Shown in pieces: positions 44,439 through 50,868 of a DNA stretch of 50,868 bases (position 1 is its first letter; each line of letters opens with the position of its first letter). The DNA comes from Clostridiales bacterium (GTDB taxonomy: Bacteria; Bacillota; Clostridia; Christensenellales; DTU072), in assembly GCA_012838805.1 (NCBI GenBank), contig DUON01000009.1, forward strand, positions 1-50,868, read 5' to 3'. A model generated the notes under the pieces. That model saw only the letters and a program-made list of their open reading frames with translations. It was not told the DNA's origin and searched no databases. Position numbers and translations under genes: made by a program.

Positions 44439-46421
44439 TTATAATTTATTTTCCACCCTGCAGCTGTTGTTTTGGCATACATAATAAGTGGTGGTATTGT
44501 TTTTGAGTTCATACTCTTTCAAGAATTCGATTATATCCGACGGGTCATCCCCTTCAAGGAACTTGGCTATATAGTTTGTGTTGGGCTTGAACTCTTTTTT
44601 GTTTTCCTTGACGCTTGAAATCTCTTGATTGTTTTTTGCCACAACCGTTATTTCAGTTGCAGGATAGTATTCAAGCATCAACGCCATCAGCGCAAAGCTA
44701 TAATGGTTTCCGTCGTTAGCCGCTACGCTAATTAAATATTGAGATTGACGGCTGGCGGCTATGGCGATTTCTTTTTGAGCGGTTATACGCGAAAGGCTGT
44801 TCAAAACATATCCCGTCATGGAATTTCCGCTGGGCATAGCGCCGTCAAAATTCTCCTTAGGCGAAAAGATTAAATTCCTTTCCCTCTTATCGTTGAGAAA
44901 ATATCCCCCGTTTTCTTTGTCCTCAAAATTTTCAATTATCTTTTGGGCAAAGCTCATCGCCCTTTTAAGGTATTTTAGCTCAAAGGTCGCTTGATACATG
45001 GCGATAAGCGCAAAGGCATAAAAACTATAATCGTTGAGGGTGCCGCGAATATCGCTTCTTTGGTCTCTAAAGCTGACATAGATATCGCCGTTTTGGTCTA
45101 TAAGATTGTTTTCTATGAAGCCCACTGCCTTTTTGGCTATCGTCAAATACCCGTCTTTGCCTGTGACTTCGTATCCCTTTACAAATGCCCAAATGGCAAG
45201 GGAGTTGGTGACGGCAAGTATCTTGTCGTCCAATGCAAGCTTATATCTGTTCTTTCTATAATGATATACGGCTTGGGCCATTTTCTGAAGCTCGTCGTCG
45301 TTATATAAACTGTCTTGCCCGATTATGTTGAGCACATTTTTTGATTGATAATTGCCCTCGTCGGTAATATTGTATCTTTTAATAAACTTTTCCGCACCGC
45401 CGCATAACAGATTTTGAATTTCCTCTTTTTCAAAGGTATAAAAAAGCCCTTCCTCACCCTCGACATCGGCGTCGAGAGCCGTCCAGAACCCGCCTTTTAT
45501 GGAATTTAGCTCCCTTATCATAAACTCCAAAGTGAACTCTGCGATATCTCTATAAATATCCTTTCTTGATATCTGAAAAGCCTCAAGATAAGCCACGCTT
45601 AAAAGAGCGTTGTCATAGAGCATCTTTTCAAAGTGCGGCACCAGCCATTTTTCATCAGTGGAATATCTTGAAAACCCTCCGCCCAAATGGTCAAAAATTC
45701 CTCCCCTATACATGCCCTCAAGCGTCTTTTCCACCATATCCATGGCGTTTTGATTGTTTTCAAAAAAATAGTATCGCATCAAGAACATAAGGTTATGGGC
45801 GGCGGGGAACTTTGGCGCTTGCCCAAATCCGCCATATCTTTTATCAAACAACATCTCATACTGCTTAAATGCCTTATGAAAAATATCCTTGCTTTCCACG
45901 GACGGCTGCACTGCTATAGTCTGATTTTTAAGGTATTGTGTAATCTCTTCGCCGTGAGCTTTTAGCTTGTCGGAATCTTGCTCCCACAGCTTTATCACAT
46001 TTTTTAACAAATCTATAAGCCCCGTTCTTCCCATGCCTGTTTTAAGAGGTATATAGGTCGCTGCGAAGAAAGGTTTTTGGTCGGGAGTTGCGATAATAGT
46101 CAAAGGCCAGCCTCCCTGACCGTTCATGGCGATACATGCCGCCATATAGACGCTGTCCACATCCGCCCTTTCCTCCCTATCCACCTTTATTGATACAAAA
46201 TGCTCATTAAGAAGGTCCGCCACCTCTTGGTTTTCAAAGCTCTCTTTAGCCATGACATGGCACCAATGACATGTGCTATAACCTATGCTTATAAACAACG
46301 GCTTATTTTGGCTCTTTGCTTTACTTAATGCCTCTTCCCCCCACGGATACCAGTTTATGGGGTTGTGCCTATGCTGCAATAAATAAGGGGACTTCTCAGC
46401 TGCCAGACGATTTGTATTCAT
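44439..46421 (-). CDS. YyaL/SPATA20-type thioredoxin-domain protein (DUF255)
   Basis: This 660-residue protein starts with a DUF255 thioredoxin-like domain (about residues 1-165). It includes the family opening [23 protein letters not shown], the CHWC pair (51-54) followed by [14 protein letters not shown], and [15 protein letters not shown]. The rest is an (alpha/alpha)6-barrel like those of N-acylglucosamine 2-epimerases and glycosidases, with [22 protein letters not shown] and [28 protein letters not shown]. Members are widespread, cytoplasmic and of unknown reaction. The ATG at 46421 follows GAGGT by six bases; the longer frame upstream runs through the promoter and terminator and is rejected. 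An extended -10 promoter lies at 46441-46449. Confidence 0.9.
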   Translation of the reverse strand: MNTNRLAAEKSPYLLQHRHNPINWYPWGEEALSKAKSQNKPLFISIGYSTCHWCHVMAKESFENQEVADLLNEHFVSIKVDREERADVDSVYMAACIAMNGQGGWPLTIIATPDQKPFFAATYIPLKTGMGRTGLIDLLKNVIKLWEQDSDKLKAHGEEITQYLKNQTIAVQPSVESKDIFHKAFKQYEMLFDKRYGGFGQAPKFPAAHNLMFLMRYYFFENNQNAMDMVEKTLEGMYRGGIFDHLGGGFSRYSTDEKWLVPHFEKMLYDNALLSVAYLEAFQISRKDIYRDIAEFTLEFMIRELNSIKGGFWTALDADVEGEEGLFYTFEKEEIQNLLCGGAEKFIKRYNITDEGNYQSKNVLNIIGQDSLYNDDELQKMAQAVYHYRKNRYKLALDDKILAVTNSLAIWAFVKGYEVTGKDGYLTIAKKAVGFIENNLIDQNGDIYVSFRDQRSDIRGTLNDYSFYAFALIAMYQATFELKYLKRAMSFAQKIIENFEDKENGGYFLNDKRERNLIFSPKENFDGAMPSGNSMTGYVLNSLSRITAQKEIAIAASRQSQYLISVAANDGNHYSFALMALMLEYYPATEITVVAKNNQEISSVKENKKEFKPNTNYIAKFLEGDDPSDIIEFLKEYELKNNTTTYYVCQNNSCRVENKL

Positions 46422-46440
46422 AATATTACCTCTAAAAATT

Positions 46441-46449
46441 ATTATATCA
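46441..46449 (-). promoter_or_regulatory. Extended -10 promoter of the YyaL-type gene
   Basis: On the minus strand the sequence reads TGATATAAT, a perfect TATAAT preceded by the TGn extension. The -35 region (about 46464-46469, AGAGTA) is weak, as is usual with extended -10 promoters. The start would fall about 12-15 bases before the ATG at 46421. Confidence 0.65.
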
Positions 46450-46486
46450 CAAACCAAAAAAAATACTCTAAGCCCCCTACCCCCAA

Positions 46487-46513
46487 TAAAAAACCGCCTT
46501 GATAAAAAGGCGG
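46487..46513 (-). terminator. Terminator of mrp
   Basis: CCGCCTT and AAGGCGG form a 7-bp stem around a 6-base loop. On the minus strand it is followed by six T residues. It begins 30 bases past the mrp stop. Confidence 0.85.
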
Positions 46514-46542
46514 CGATTTTTAAGAAATCTATAATCAAAAAC

Positions 46543-47366
46543 TCAAAGCTTTTCTATTCTTTCTATGAGCTTATCCAACCAATCTCCGTCATAAAGCTCA
46601 ATCATCCCTCTATCGCTTGCCAAGGCAAGCTTATTGTTTATAGGAATCTGGGCGGTGGCAGGGATATTGTATTCTTTCGCAAGCTTTTCTATGTCGCTTT
46701 GACCAAAGATATGGTGTCTTTTGCCGCACCGATCACAGTCAAAATAACTCATATTCTCCACAATTCCCAAAACGGGGATTTTCATCATATCAGCCATTCT
46801 CACAGCCTTTTTGACTATCATAGAGACCAGCTCTTGTGGGGAAGTCACCACAATAACGCCGTCAATGGGCAAAGACTGAAACACCGTCAAAGGCACATCG
46901 CCCGTTCCCGGCGGCATGTCTATAAACATATAGTCCACATCATGCCAGTAGACATCCGTCCAAAACTGCTTGACCATGCTTGAAAGAATAGGACCTCTCC
47001 AGACTACGGGGTCGCTGTCCTTAGCGAGAAGTAGGTTTATGCTCATAAGCTGGATGCCAGTCTTTGTCTTTACGGGGAATATCCCAAGTTCGCTTGCGTC
47101 GGCTTTTTGCGTAATTCCAAAAGCACGAGGAATTGAAGGTCCAGTCAGGTCAGCATCCAAAATAGCGGTTTGATATCCCTTTCTTTGCATATTGACCGCC
47201 AAAAGCGAGGTTACAAGAGACTTGCCCACTCCGCCTTTTCCACTTGTGACAGCTATTGCTTTCTTGATCGAACTTTTTTCGCTCTCTTTTTTTCCCTTTT
47301 GCGGGATGATCTCTTATCGCAGCTCAAAGAGCAATTTGCACAGTCGTTATTACAGGTCTTATCCAT
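46543..47366 (-). CDS. mrp: Mrp/ApbC P-loop ATPase, needs a -1 frameshift
   Basis: The protein is an Fe-S cluster carrier/scaffold ATPase of the Mrp/NBP35 family. The main frame has the Walker A motif [35 protein letters not shown] and the Fe-S-binding pair CDRC ([11 protein letters not shown]). In this frame there is no ATG, GTG or TTG between an upstream TAA and the GTG inside the Walker A motif. A different frame opens at ATG 47366 with [18 protein letters not shown], a Cys-rich N-terminus typical of Clostridial Mrp. It continues for 37 codons to a TAG at 47253-47255. A -1 shift at A_AAA_AAG (47286-47292) joins both into 274 residues with [22 protein letters not shown] promoter at 47394-47422 supports the upstream start. 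It could be programmed frameshifting, transcriptional slippage on seven A residues, a true mutation, or a one-base sequence error. Confidence 0.8.
47286..47292 (-). other. Slippery heptamer A_AAA_AAG in mrp
   Basis: In the frame that starts at 47366 the codons read GAA AAA AAG AGA, so the heptamer A_AAA_AAG is in exact phase. It is the heptamer used by E. coli dnaX. A one-base backward slip leads to GAG AGC GAA and on into the P-loop frame. AGGG lies directly upstream. I see no strong stem-loop directly downstream. Confidence 0.6.
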
Positions 47367-47393
47367 CTTTTTCACATCCGAAATTTTTATTAA

Positions 47394-47422
47394 AGTCTAT
47401 CACCCTCATTGATATATGTCAA
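47394..47422 (-). promoter_or_regulatory. Promoter of mrp
   Basis: A perfect TTGACA (47417-47422) on the minus strand is 17 bases from TAGACT (47394-47399). The predicted start, near 47387, lies 21 bases before the ATG at 47366. This supports that ATG as the real beginning of mrp. Confidence 0.65.
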
Positions 47423-47436
47423 TAACCTTAATATTA

Positions 47437-47465
47437 TTGACAAAGAAGGGGCTATCTGTTATTTT
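47437..47465 (+). promoter_or_regulatory. Promoter of the alpha/beta hydrolase gene
   Basis: TTGACA (47437-47442) is followed after 17 bases by TATTTT (47460-47465). A TATAAT a few bases further is too far from this -35. The promoter faces away from the mrp promoter, with 14 bases between the -35 boxes. Confidence 0.5.
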
Positions 47466-47532
47466 TATAATATATTTAGCTTTAGTGAGACAAAGGCTCT
47501 TTTGTTAACATAGATTGAATATGGAGGCTTTT

Positions 47533-48438
47533 ATGCATACTTCAAGAATGCTCTTCAAATGCAGCGATTTATTTTTTCATTTTCCAAGAAATTACACAAA
47601 GAATAAATCCGTCATTTGCGAAAAGAACATACCCTATGACCAAAGATTTGGGAAATTCACATGCGGAGATATTTATTACGCCCCCTCAAAAAAGAGGGGA
47701 AGATATCCGATTTTTGTCAATATACACGGAGGAGGCTTTGTTGCGGGAGACAAAAAACACCGTCGGGCCTTCGCCGAATACATAGCCGACAAAGGTTATT
47801 TTGTCTTTAATGTCAACCATAGGCTTGCACCCAAATATCCGTTCCCTGCGGGCATTGAAGACGCTTTGAACGCCTTGAATTTTGTGCTGACTTTGGCGGA
47901 TAAATACGAGCTTGACACCAATAAAATAATTATTTCTGGCGATTCCGCGGGAGCTTATTATGCGGCGGCGGCGCTTTGTTCAATTTATGACAAGTCCTTT
48001 CAAGACAAGCTCAATCTCCCCGTCTTTAACGGCAAAATAAAAGCGTTTGCCTCTTTCTGCGGGCTTTTTGACCCATTGAAATCCATGTGGAAAAAATCAC
48101 CTTTAGATATAGCGAAAGATGTGGCGAGATGCCTTTTGGGCATAGGCGTTAAGGACGATATAAAGGACTATCCTTTCATAAAAGAGCTCAACCTTTTGAA
48201 CTTTGTCAACAAGTCATGGCCCAAGAGCTTTTTGGTCATCGCCCAAGCAGACTCCCTTTGCGGCGGTCAAGGCGAGATGCTTGAGGAAAAGCTAAAAGCC
48301 GCAGGAGTGGAAGTCACAACATATCTTGCCAAGGACAATGGGGAATTCCATTGTTTCCACCTATTGCCCTTTTTGAAATCTGCCAAGCTCTGCCTTAAGG
48401 CAGTGGACAAATTTTTAATTGATATAAAAGAAAATTAA
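47533..48438 (+). CDS. Alpha/beta hydrolase, HSL-like esterase
   Basis: This 301-residue protein of the alpha/beta-hydrolase fold has the oxyanion motif HGGG (65-68) and the nucleophile elbow GDSAG (136-140, Ser138), as in hormone-sensitive-lipase/acetyl-esterase families. NHRLAPKYPFPAGIEDALNA (95-114) is the family's next conserved block. The acid is likely the Asp in AQADSLC, and the base the His in FHCFH near the end. It hydrolyses small esters, possibly deacylating sugars or lipids; the substrate is open. No signal peptide is seen. GGAGG lies five bases before the ATG at 47533, which is preferred over an in-frame TTG 18 bases upstream. It stands alone. No clear plus-strand terminator is visible in 48439-48518. 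Confidence 0.88.
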   Translation: MHTSRMLFKCSDLFFHFPRNYTKNKSVICEKNIPYDQRFGKFTCGDIYYAPSKKRGRYPIFVNIHGGGFVAGDKKHRRAFAEYIADKGYFVFNVNHRLAPKYPFPAGIEDALNALNFVLTLADKYELDTNKIIISGDSAGAYYAAAALCSIYDKSFQDKLNLPVFNGKIKAFASFCGLFDPLKSMWKKSPLDIAKDVARCLLGIGVKDDIKDYPFIKELNLLNFVNKSWPKSFLVIAQADSLCGGQGEMLEEKLKAAGVEVTTYLAKDNGEFHCFHLLPFLKSAKLCLKAVDKFLIDIKEN

Positions 48439-48518
48439 CGGGAAGTATATTTAAGATTCCTTAAAACCCCTAATTATCGGGAAAGTCACTAATTTTATCT
48501 TTTTCAATATCTTATCAT

Positions 48519-48550
48519 ACAAAAAACAGGAGTTTATCATTAAATCCTGT
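48519..48550 (-). terminator. Second (back-up) terminator behind the GtrA-like gene
   Basis: ACAGGA-TTTA pairs with TAAA-TCCTGT with one bulged G and a 4-base loop, followed on the minus strand by six T residues. It lies about 20 bases beyond the first terminator of the same strand. On the plus strand no T-run follows, so it cannot end the hydrolase transcript well. Confidence 0.65.
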
Positions 48551-48571
48551 ATTAGCCTATACCAGTACACC

Positions 48572-48604
48572 CTTAAAAGAGGCTGTTCTCAAATAAGGAC
48601 AGCC
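48572..48604 (-). terminator. Terminator of the GtrA-like gene
   Basis: GGCTGTCC and GGCTGTTC-complementary arms make an 8-bp stem (one G-T pair) with an 8-base loop. On the minus strand four T residues follow, with a one-base offset. It begins right after the stop codon at 48606. Confidence 0.7.
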
Positions 48605-48605
48605 C

Positions 48606-49136
48606 CTATTCATTTTTCTTTTTTTCGGGCATAAAGATTAATATCTTTCTTAAGGTGAAAACCACGATATAGCTTACAACTATTCTAAGTATAAATGCCC
48701 ATGTAAAAGGCAAGAACATCGGGAAAAGGTATCCAAGCAGCACATTAAAGCCAAAAATAAATACCTCTAAGGCTATATAGATAAGTATTCCCTTAAGGGT
48801 TTTGCCTTTTTTGTTGTGCGTAAAGACAAAGAACACCATTAGAAAATATGTAGCCACAAGACCCATAAAATATCCGACGGCGGTCGCCGCAGCATTTATG
48901 CCGTCAGGAGCAACTTTGCTTTCTATGAACAAGGTGTCCCAAAAGCCGTATCCCAAGCCCTTAAGGCTGGCAAAGTATAATACTATGGCAGAAAAGACAT
49001 AGTCCAAACACACAGGAATCCAGCCGATAAGCAAGCTTTTTAAGAACTCCCTGACCGTTTCTTTGGCAAGAGCCTTTTTTTGGTCTTGGGGCTTGGCTTC
49101 CTGTTCCAAATCGTTTTCTATCTTTTGTTCGATCAC
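48606..49136 (-). CDS. GtrA-like small membrane protein
   Basis: This 176-residue protein has a charged N-terminal 25 residues and four predicted membrane helices (about 32-57, 80-104, 115-137 and 140-164) ending in a basic tail. This is the pattern of GtrA-family proteins, which often move or present polyprenyl-linked sugars for surface polysaccharides. The start is a GTG, supported by GGGAGG five bases upstream. No glycosyltransferase partner lies beside it. The match is by hydrophobic pattern and the typical AAxAVGYFMGLVATYFLMVFFVF and RIVVSYIVVFTLRK segments, so it is fair but not certain. The gene ends at tandem terminators. The 72-base gap to the phosphatase shows no terminator, so the two may be cotranscribed. 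Confidence 0.75.
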   Translation of the reverse strand: MIEQKIENDLEQEAKPQDQKKALAKETVREFLKSLLIGWIPVCLDYVFSAIVLYFASLKGLGYGFWDTLFIESKVAPDGINAAATAVGYFMGLVATYFLMVFFVFTHNKKGKTLKGILIYIALEVFIFGFNVLLGYLFPMFLPFTWAFILRIVVSYIVVFTLRKILIFMPEKKKNE

Positions 49137-49208
49137 TTAAGCCTCCCGCTGAATTCAATGGGTATAATTATATCATAAAACCACTTATTAAGCTACCCGA
49201 TAAGGCAT

Positions 49209-49955
49209 TTATTCGGTATATTTTTGTCTAATCCTTTTGATATCGTCTTGGTCAAGATTGTATTCGGCAAGCAAATAATTCTCAAAAGTCTTATACCTTT
49301 CCTTTATCGCATCTATAGATGCGATAAAAAGCTCTTTGTCCACAATAAACAAAGGCTGAAATCTTTTAAGCAAGAATTTCCTCACTAACTTTGGAATATA
49401 TTTTGCGACTTTATTTTCGATATATTCCTTTACTTCTATGCTCTTCAAATAGTCGTCCAATATCTCTTGGCATCCCACACCCAAGATTCCCAACAAAAGA
49501 GCGCTCCCCATTCCCGCCCTATCCTTGCCGGCGGTACAGTGCTGATATATGGGAACTTCCCCTTTTTTGAGCGCCTCCACCATCGCCCTATACGCCATAT
49601 TATTAAAAGGAAGGTGCCTATAGGTATCCTTAATATCGTCTAAAGTTACCTTTTGGAAGAGTTTCGCGACATAGGACACTTTCTTTATTTTCAACAGTTT
49701 CTTATTATTGAGGTATGTCGGGATATTGTGATATTCGGCGCCGATTTGTTCATAAGGGTTATTTTTCATAAGAGCGGCTTCATCCTCATCCCGATAGTCA
49801 AATATATGCCTTATCTTAAGGCTTTTTAGAAATTCGATATCTTCCTTTGTCGCCTCATTCAGCATAGCACTCCTAAAGAACAGTCCTTTTTTGACCTTTT
49901 TCCCGTCTATAGTTTTGATTCCGCCCAAATCACGAAAGTTCTTCACATTTTTCAT
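49209..49955 (-). CDS. Tyrosine/dual-specificity phosphatase (Y_phosphatase3 type)
   Basis: This 248-residue protein shows the family's NFRDLGG opening (6-12), then GLFFRSAMLNEAT (24-36), IFDYRDEDE (51-59) and the P-loop HCTAGKDRAG (139-148) with nucleophile Cys140 and Arg146. It belongs with IphP-like and Listeria LipA-like phosphatases that act on phosphotyrosine or phosphoinositides. No signal peptide is present. The ATG at 49955 directly precedes the NFRDLGG block and an in-frame TAG lies just upstream. A GGAGAG sits 15 bases away, too far for normal use, so initiation may be weak or rely on a short leader from TATACT (49966-49971). Confidence 0.88.
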   Translation of the reverse strand: MKNVKNFRDLGGIKTIDGKKVKKGLFFRSAMLNEATKEDIEFLKSLKIRHIFDYRDEDEAALMKNNPYEQIGAEYHNIPTYLNNKKLLKIKKVSYVAKLFQKVTLDDIKDTYRHLPFNNMAYRAMVEALKKGEVPIYQHCTAGKDRAGMGSALLLGILGVGCQEILDDYLKSIEVKEYIENKVAKYIPKLVRKFLLKRFQPLFIVDKELFIASIDAIKERYKTFENYLLAEYNLDQDDIKRIRQKYTE

Positions 49956-49965
49956 AGTCTAATAA

Positions 49966-50031
49966 AGTATAACTCTCCTTTAGTTTTCTTCAATACGACT
50001 ATATTATAATACAAATCCAAACATTAAACAA
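49966..50031 (-). promoter_or_regulatory. Promoter region of the phosphatase gene
   Basis: On the minus strand TATAAT (50003-50008) has TTGTTT (50026-50031) 17 bases upstream and would give a leader of about 40 bases. A second -10-like TATACT (49966-49971) lies ten bases before the ATG, with TTGAAG 16 bases further upstream. Either may be used. Confidence 0.5.
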
Positions 50032-50178
50032 TCTTTATGTTCCGCTTCAGTTTTGGAAGCGGAACATAAAAGTCAAATAGCGAACCAAGCGGAGTCAAAG
50101 CGGGTATGTCGTTGGTTCGAGCCCATGCATAGTTAGACATACCAAAAAGGGATACCGTTTAGGTATCCCTTTTTGTAT
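50017..50178 (+). ncRNA. Candidate structured RNA next to the rRNA operon
   Basis: On the plus strand a TATAAT (50005-50010, weak -35) could start a transcript near 50017. It would contain a perfect 15-bp hairpin with a 7-base loop (50034-50070) and then two interlocked helices: CGAACCA (50081-50087) with TGGTTCG (50113-50119), and GGTATGTC (50103-50110) with GACATACC (50136-50143), an H-type pseudoknot order. It ends at the bidirectional terminator 50143-50175. Bases 50108-50121 are identical to the T-arm start of tRNA-Asn. No cloverleaf forms. It may instead be non-coding spacer or a decayed tRNA fragment. Confidence 0.25.
50143..50175 (-). terminator. Terminator of the rRNA-tRNA operon
   Basis: A perfect 14-bp stem (CAAAAAGGGATACC with GGTATCCCTTTTTG) encloses a 5-base loop, four bases past the tRNA CCA end. 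The T-run on both strands makes it bidirectional. Confidence 0.88.
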
Positions 50179-50179
50179 G

Positions 50180-50255
50180 TGGCTCCTCAAGTTGGACTCG
50201 AACCAACGACCCTGCGGTTAACAGCCGCATGCTCTACCGGCTGAGCTATTGAGGA
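50180..50255 (-). tRNA. tRNA-Asn (GTT), CCA encoded
   Basis: The minus strand gives a normal cloverleaf. The acceptor TCCTCAA pairs with TTGAGGA. The D-arm contains AGCTCAGCCGGTAGAGCA. The anticodon stem TGCGG/CCGCA has loop CTGTTAA (anticodon GTT), and the T-arm contains GGTTCGAGTCC. The discriminator is G and CCA is encoded. It is seven bases downstream of the 5S gene. Confidence 0.95.
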
Positions 50256-50262
50256 TTAAAAA

Positions 50263-50377
50263 CCCGGCAATGTCCTATCCTCCCAGGTCGTCTCCAACCA
50301 AGTACTTTCGGCGCTGAAAGGCTTAACTTCTGTGTTCGGTATGGGTACAGGTGGTTCCCTTTCGCTATCATCACCGG
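50263..50377 (-). rRNA. rrf: 5S ribosomal RNA
   Basis: On the minus strand the gene opens CCGGTGATGATAGCG and closes GGATAGGACATTGCCGGG, whose ends pair as helix I. The conserved loops CATACCGAACACAGAAGTTAAGC (in two parts) and GGGAGGAT are present. Length is about 115 bases. The ends are set by the helix I pairing and may be off by one or two bases. The 5S-23S spacer (50378-50510) shows nothing further. Confidence 0.95.
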
Positions 50378-50510
50378 ATATCTCTTGAATGCGCTCTCAC
50401 ACATTCACAACTGCATAATTTATTCAGATATAAATACCCTTTAACTTCGCTAAATATATCTCACTTTCTTAGCCAATCATTGAGTATACTTTCTTTATCA
50501 CTCTATCTGT

Positions 50511-50868
<358 letters not shown>

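Noticed and set aside
46422..46538. A 39-residue N-terminal extension of the YyaL-type protein
   Set aside because: It would be translated from the region that holds the mrp terminator and the gene's own promoter; the ATG at 46421 has a good ribosome binding site and matches the family start.
47253..47366. The 37-codon Cys-rich frame as an independent small gene
   Set aside because: It matches the usual Mrp N-terminus and leads into the ATPase frame through the slippery site, so it is better read as the start of mrp.
49966..49971. Leaderless start for the phosphatase
   Set aside because: The TATACT box is ten bases from the ATG, and another promoter with a perfect -10 lies upstream, so it is not counted with the leaderless set.
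50034..50070. 15-bp hairpin as a transcription terminator
   Set aside because: No T-run follows on either strand; the rRNA operon already has a better terminator at 50143-50175.
50071..50145. A second tRNA gene on the plus strand (T-arm-like GGTTCGAG and a CCA)
   Set aside because: The acceptor, D and anticodon arms do not pair and the T-stem has only three of five pairs; only a fragment resembles a tRNA.

Overview
The window looks like a chromosomal segment of a low-to-mid GC, Gram-positive Clostridia-like bacterium (Bacillota), probably uncultured. The signs are: Mini-ribonuclease III, RlmB and a SigH/Spo0H-type sigma factor in one short operon, a gene neighbourhood of Bacilli and Clostridia; strong GGAGG-type ribosome binding sites; abundant lipoproteins with LxxC lipoboxes; no outer-membrane machinery; and TGA used as a stop. 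The right edge holds the end of an rRNA operon (23S 3' end, 5S, tRNA-Asn) on the minus strand. I see no CRISPR array, transposase, integrase or phage gene.

Layout. 1-6.4 kb, minus strand: a zinc-ribbon protein with a long acidic tail, a beta-propeller-like lipoprotein, a NagD/AraL-type HAD phosphatase overlapping a degenerate AraM-like (glycerol-1-phosphate dehydrogenase fold) protein, a HisC-like aminotransferase and an AI-2E/PerM-type membrane protein. 6.5-34.0 kb, minus strand: one uninterrupted gene for a 9,187-residue lipoprotein, 54% of the window, with its own consensus promoter and a strong terminator. 34.3-42.5 kb, minus strand: a four-gene operon of two large paralogous Ig-like/transglutaminase-like lipoproteins (one with an intact Cys-His-Asp triad, one with Cys and His replaced), a mutarotase-fold protein and a PIG-L/LmbE deacetylase. 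42.7-44.4 kb, plus strand: mrnC-rlmB-sigH. 44.4-47.4 kb, minus strand: a YyaL-type thioredoxin-domain protein and an Mrp/ApbC P-loop ATPase whose reading frame needs a -1 shift. 47.5-50.0 kb: an alpha/beta hydrolase (plus), a GtrA-like membrane protein and a DSP/IphP-type tyrosine phosphatase (minus). 50.0-50.9 kb: a possible structured RNA, the rRNA-operon terminator, tRNA-Asn, 5S and partial 23S.

The most unusual object is the giant lipoprotein. About 14 copies of a beta-rich module (period roughly 255-330 residues) make up its first 5,200 residues. Then come an E/P-rich linker, three carboxypeptidase-regulatory-like (CNA-B-like) beta domains, and a C-terminal region with Big_4-like Ig domains. 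At least six clusters of an alpha-helical repeat marked by A-W-[DEN]-x-x-Y (about 38 residues in the clearest cluster) are inserted in it, mostly at different loops of the beta-module. I do not recognise this protein. Its neighbours suggest a locus for building a very large lipid-anchored surface structure, but that is inference.

The second notable point is mrp: the P-loop frame has no start codon before the Walker A motif, while a 37-codon Cys-rich leader ORF with its own promoter enters it exactly through a dnaX-type A_AAA_AAG slippery heptamer. Several genes also have -10 boxes 6-7 bases before their ATG and no Shine-Dalgarno sequence, which suggests leaderless transcripts.
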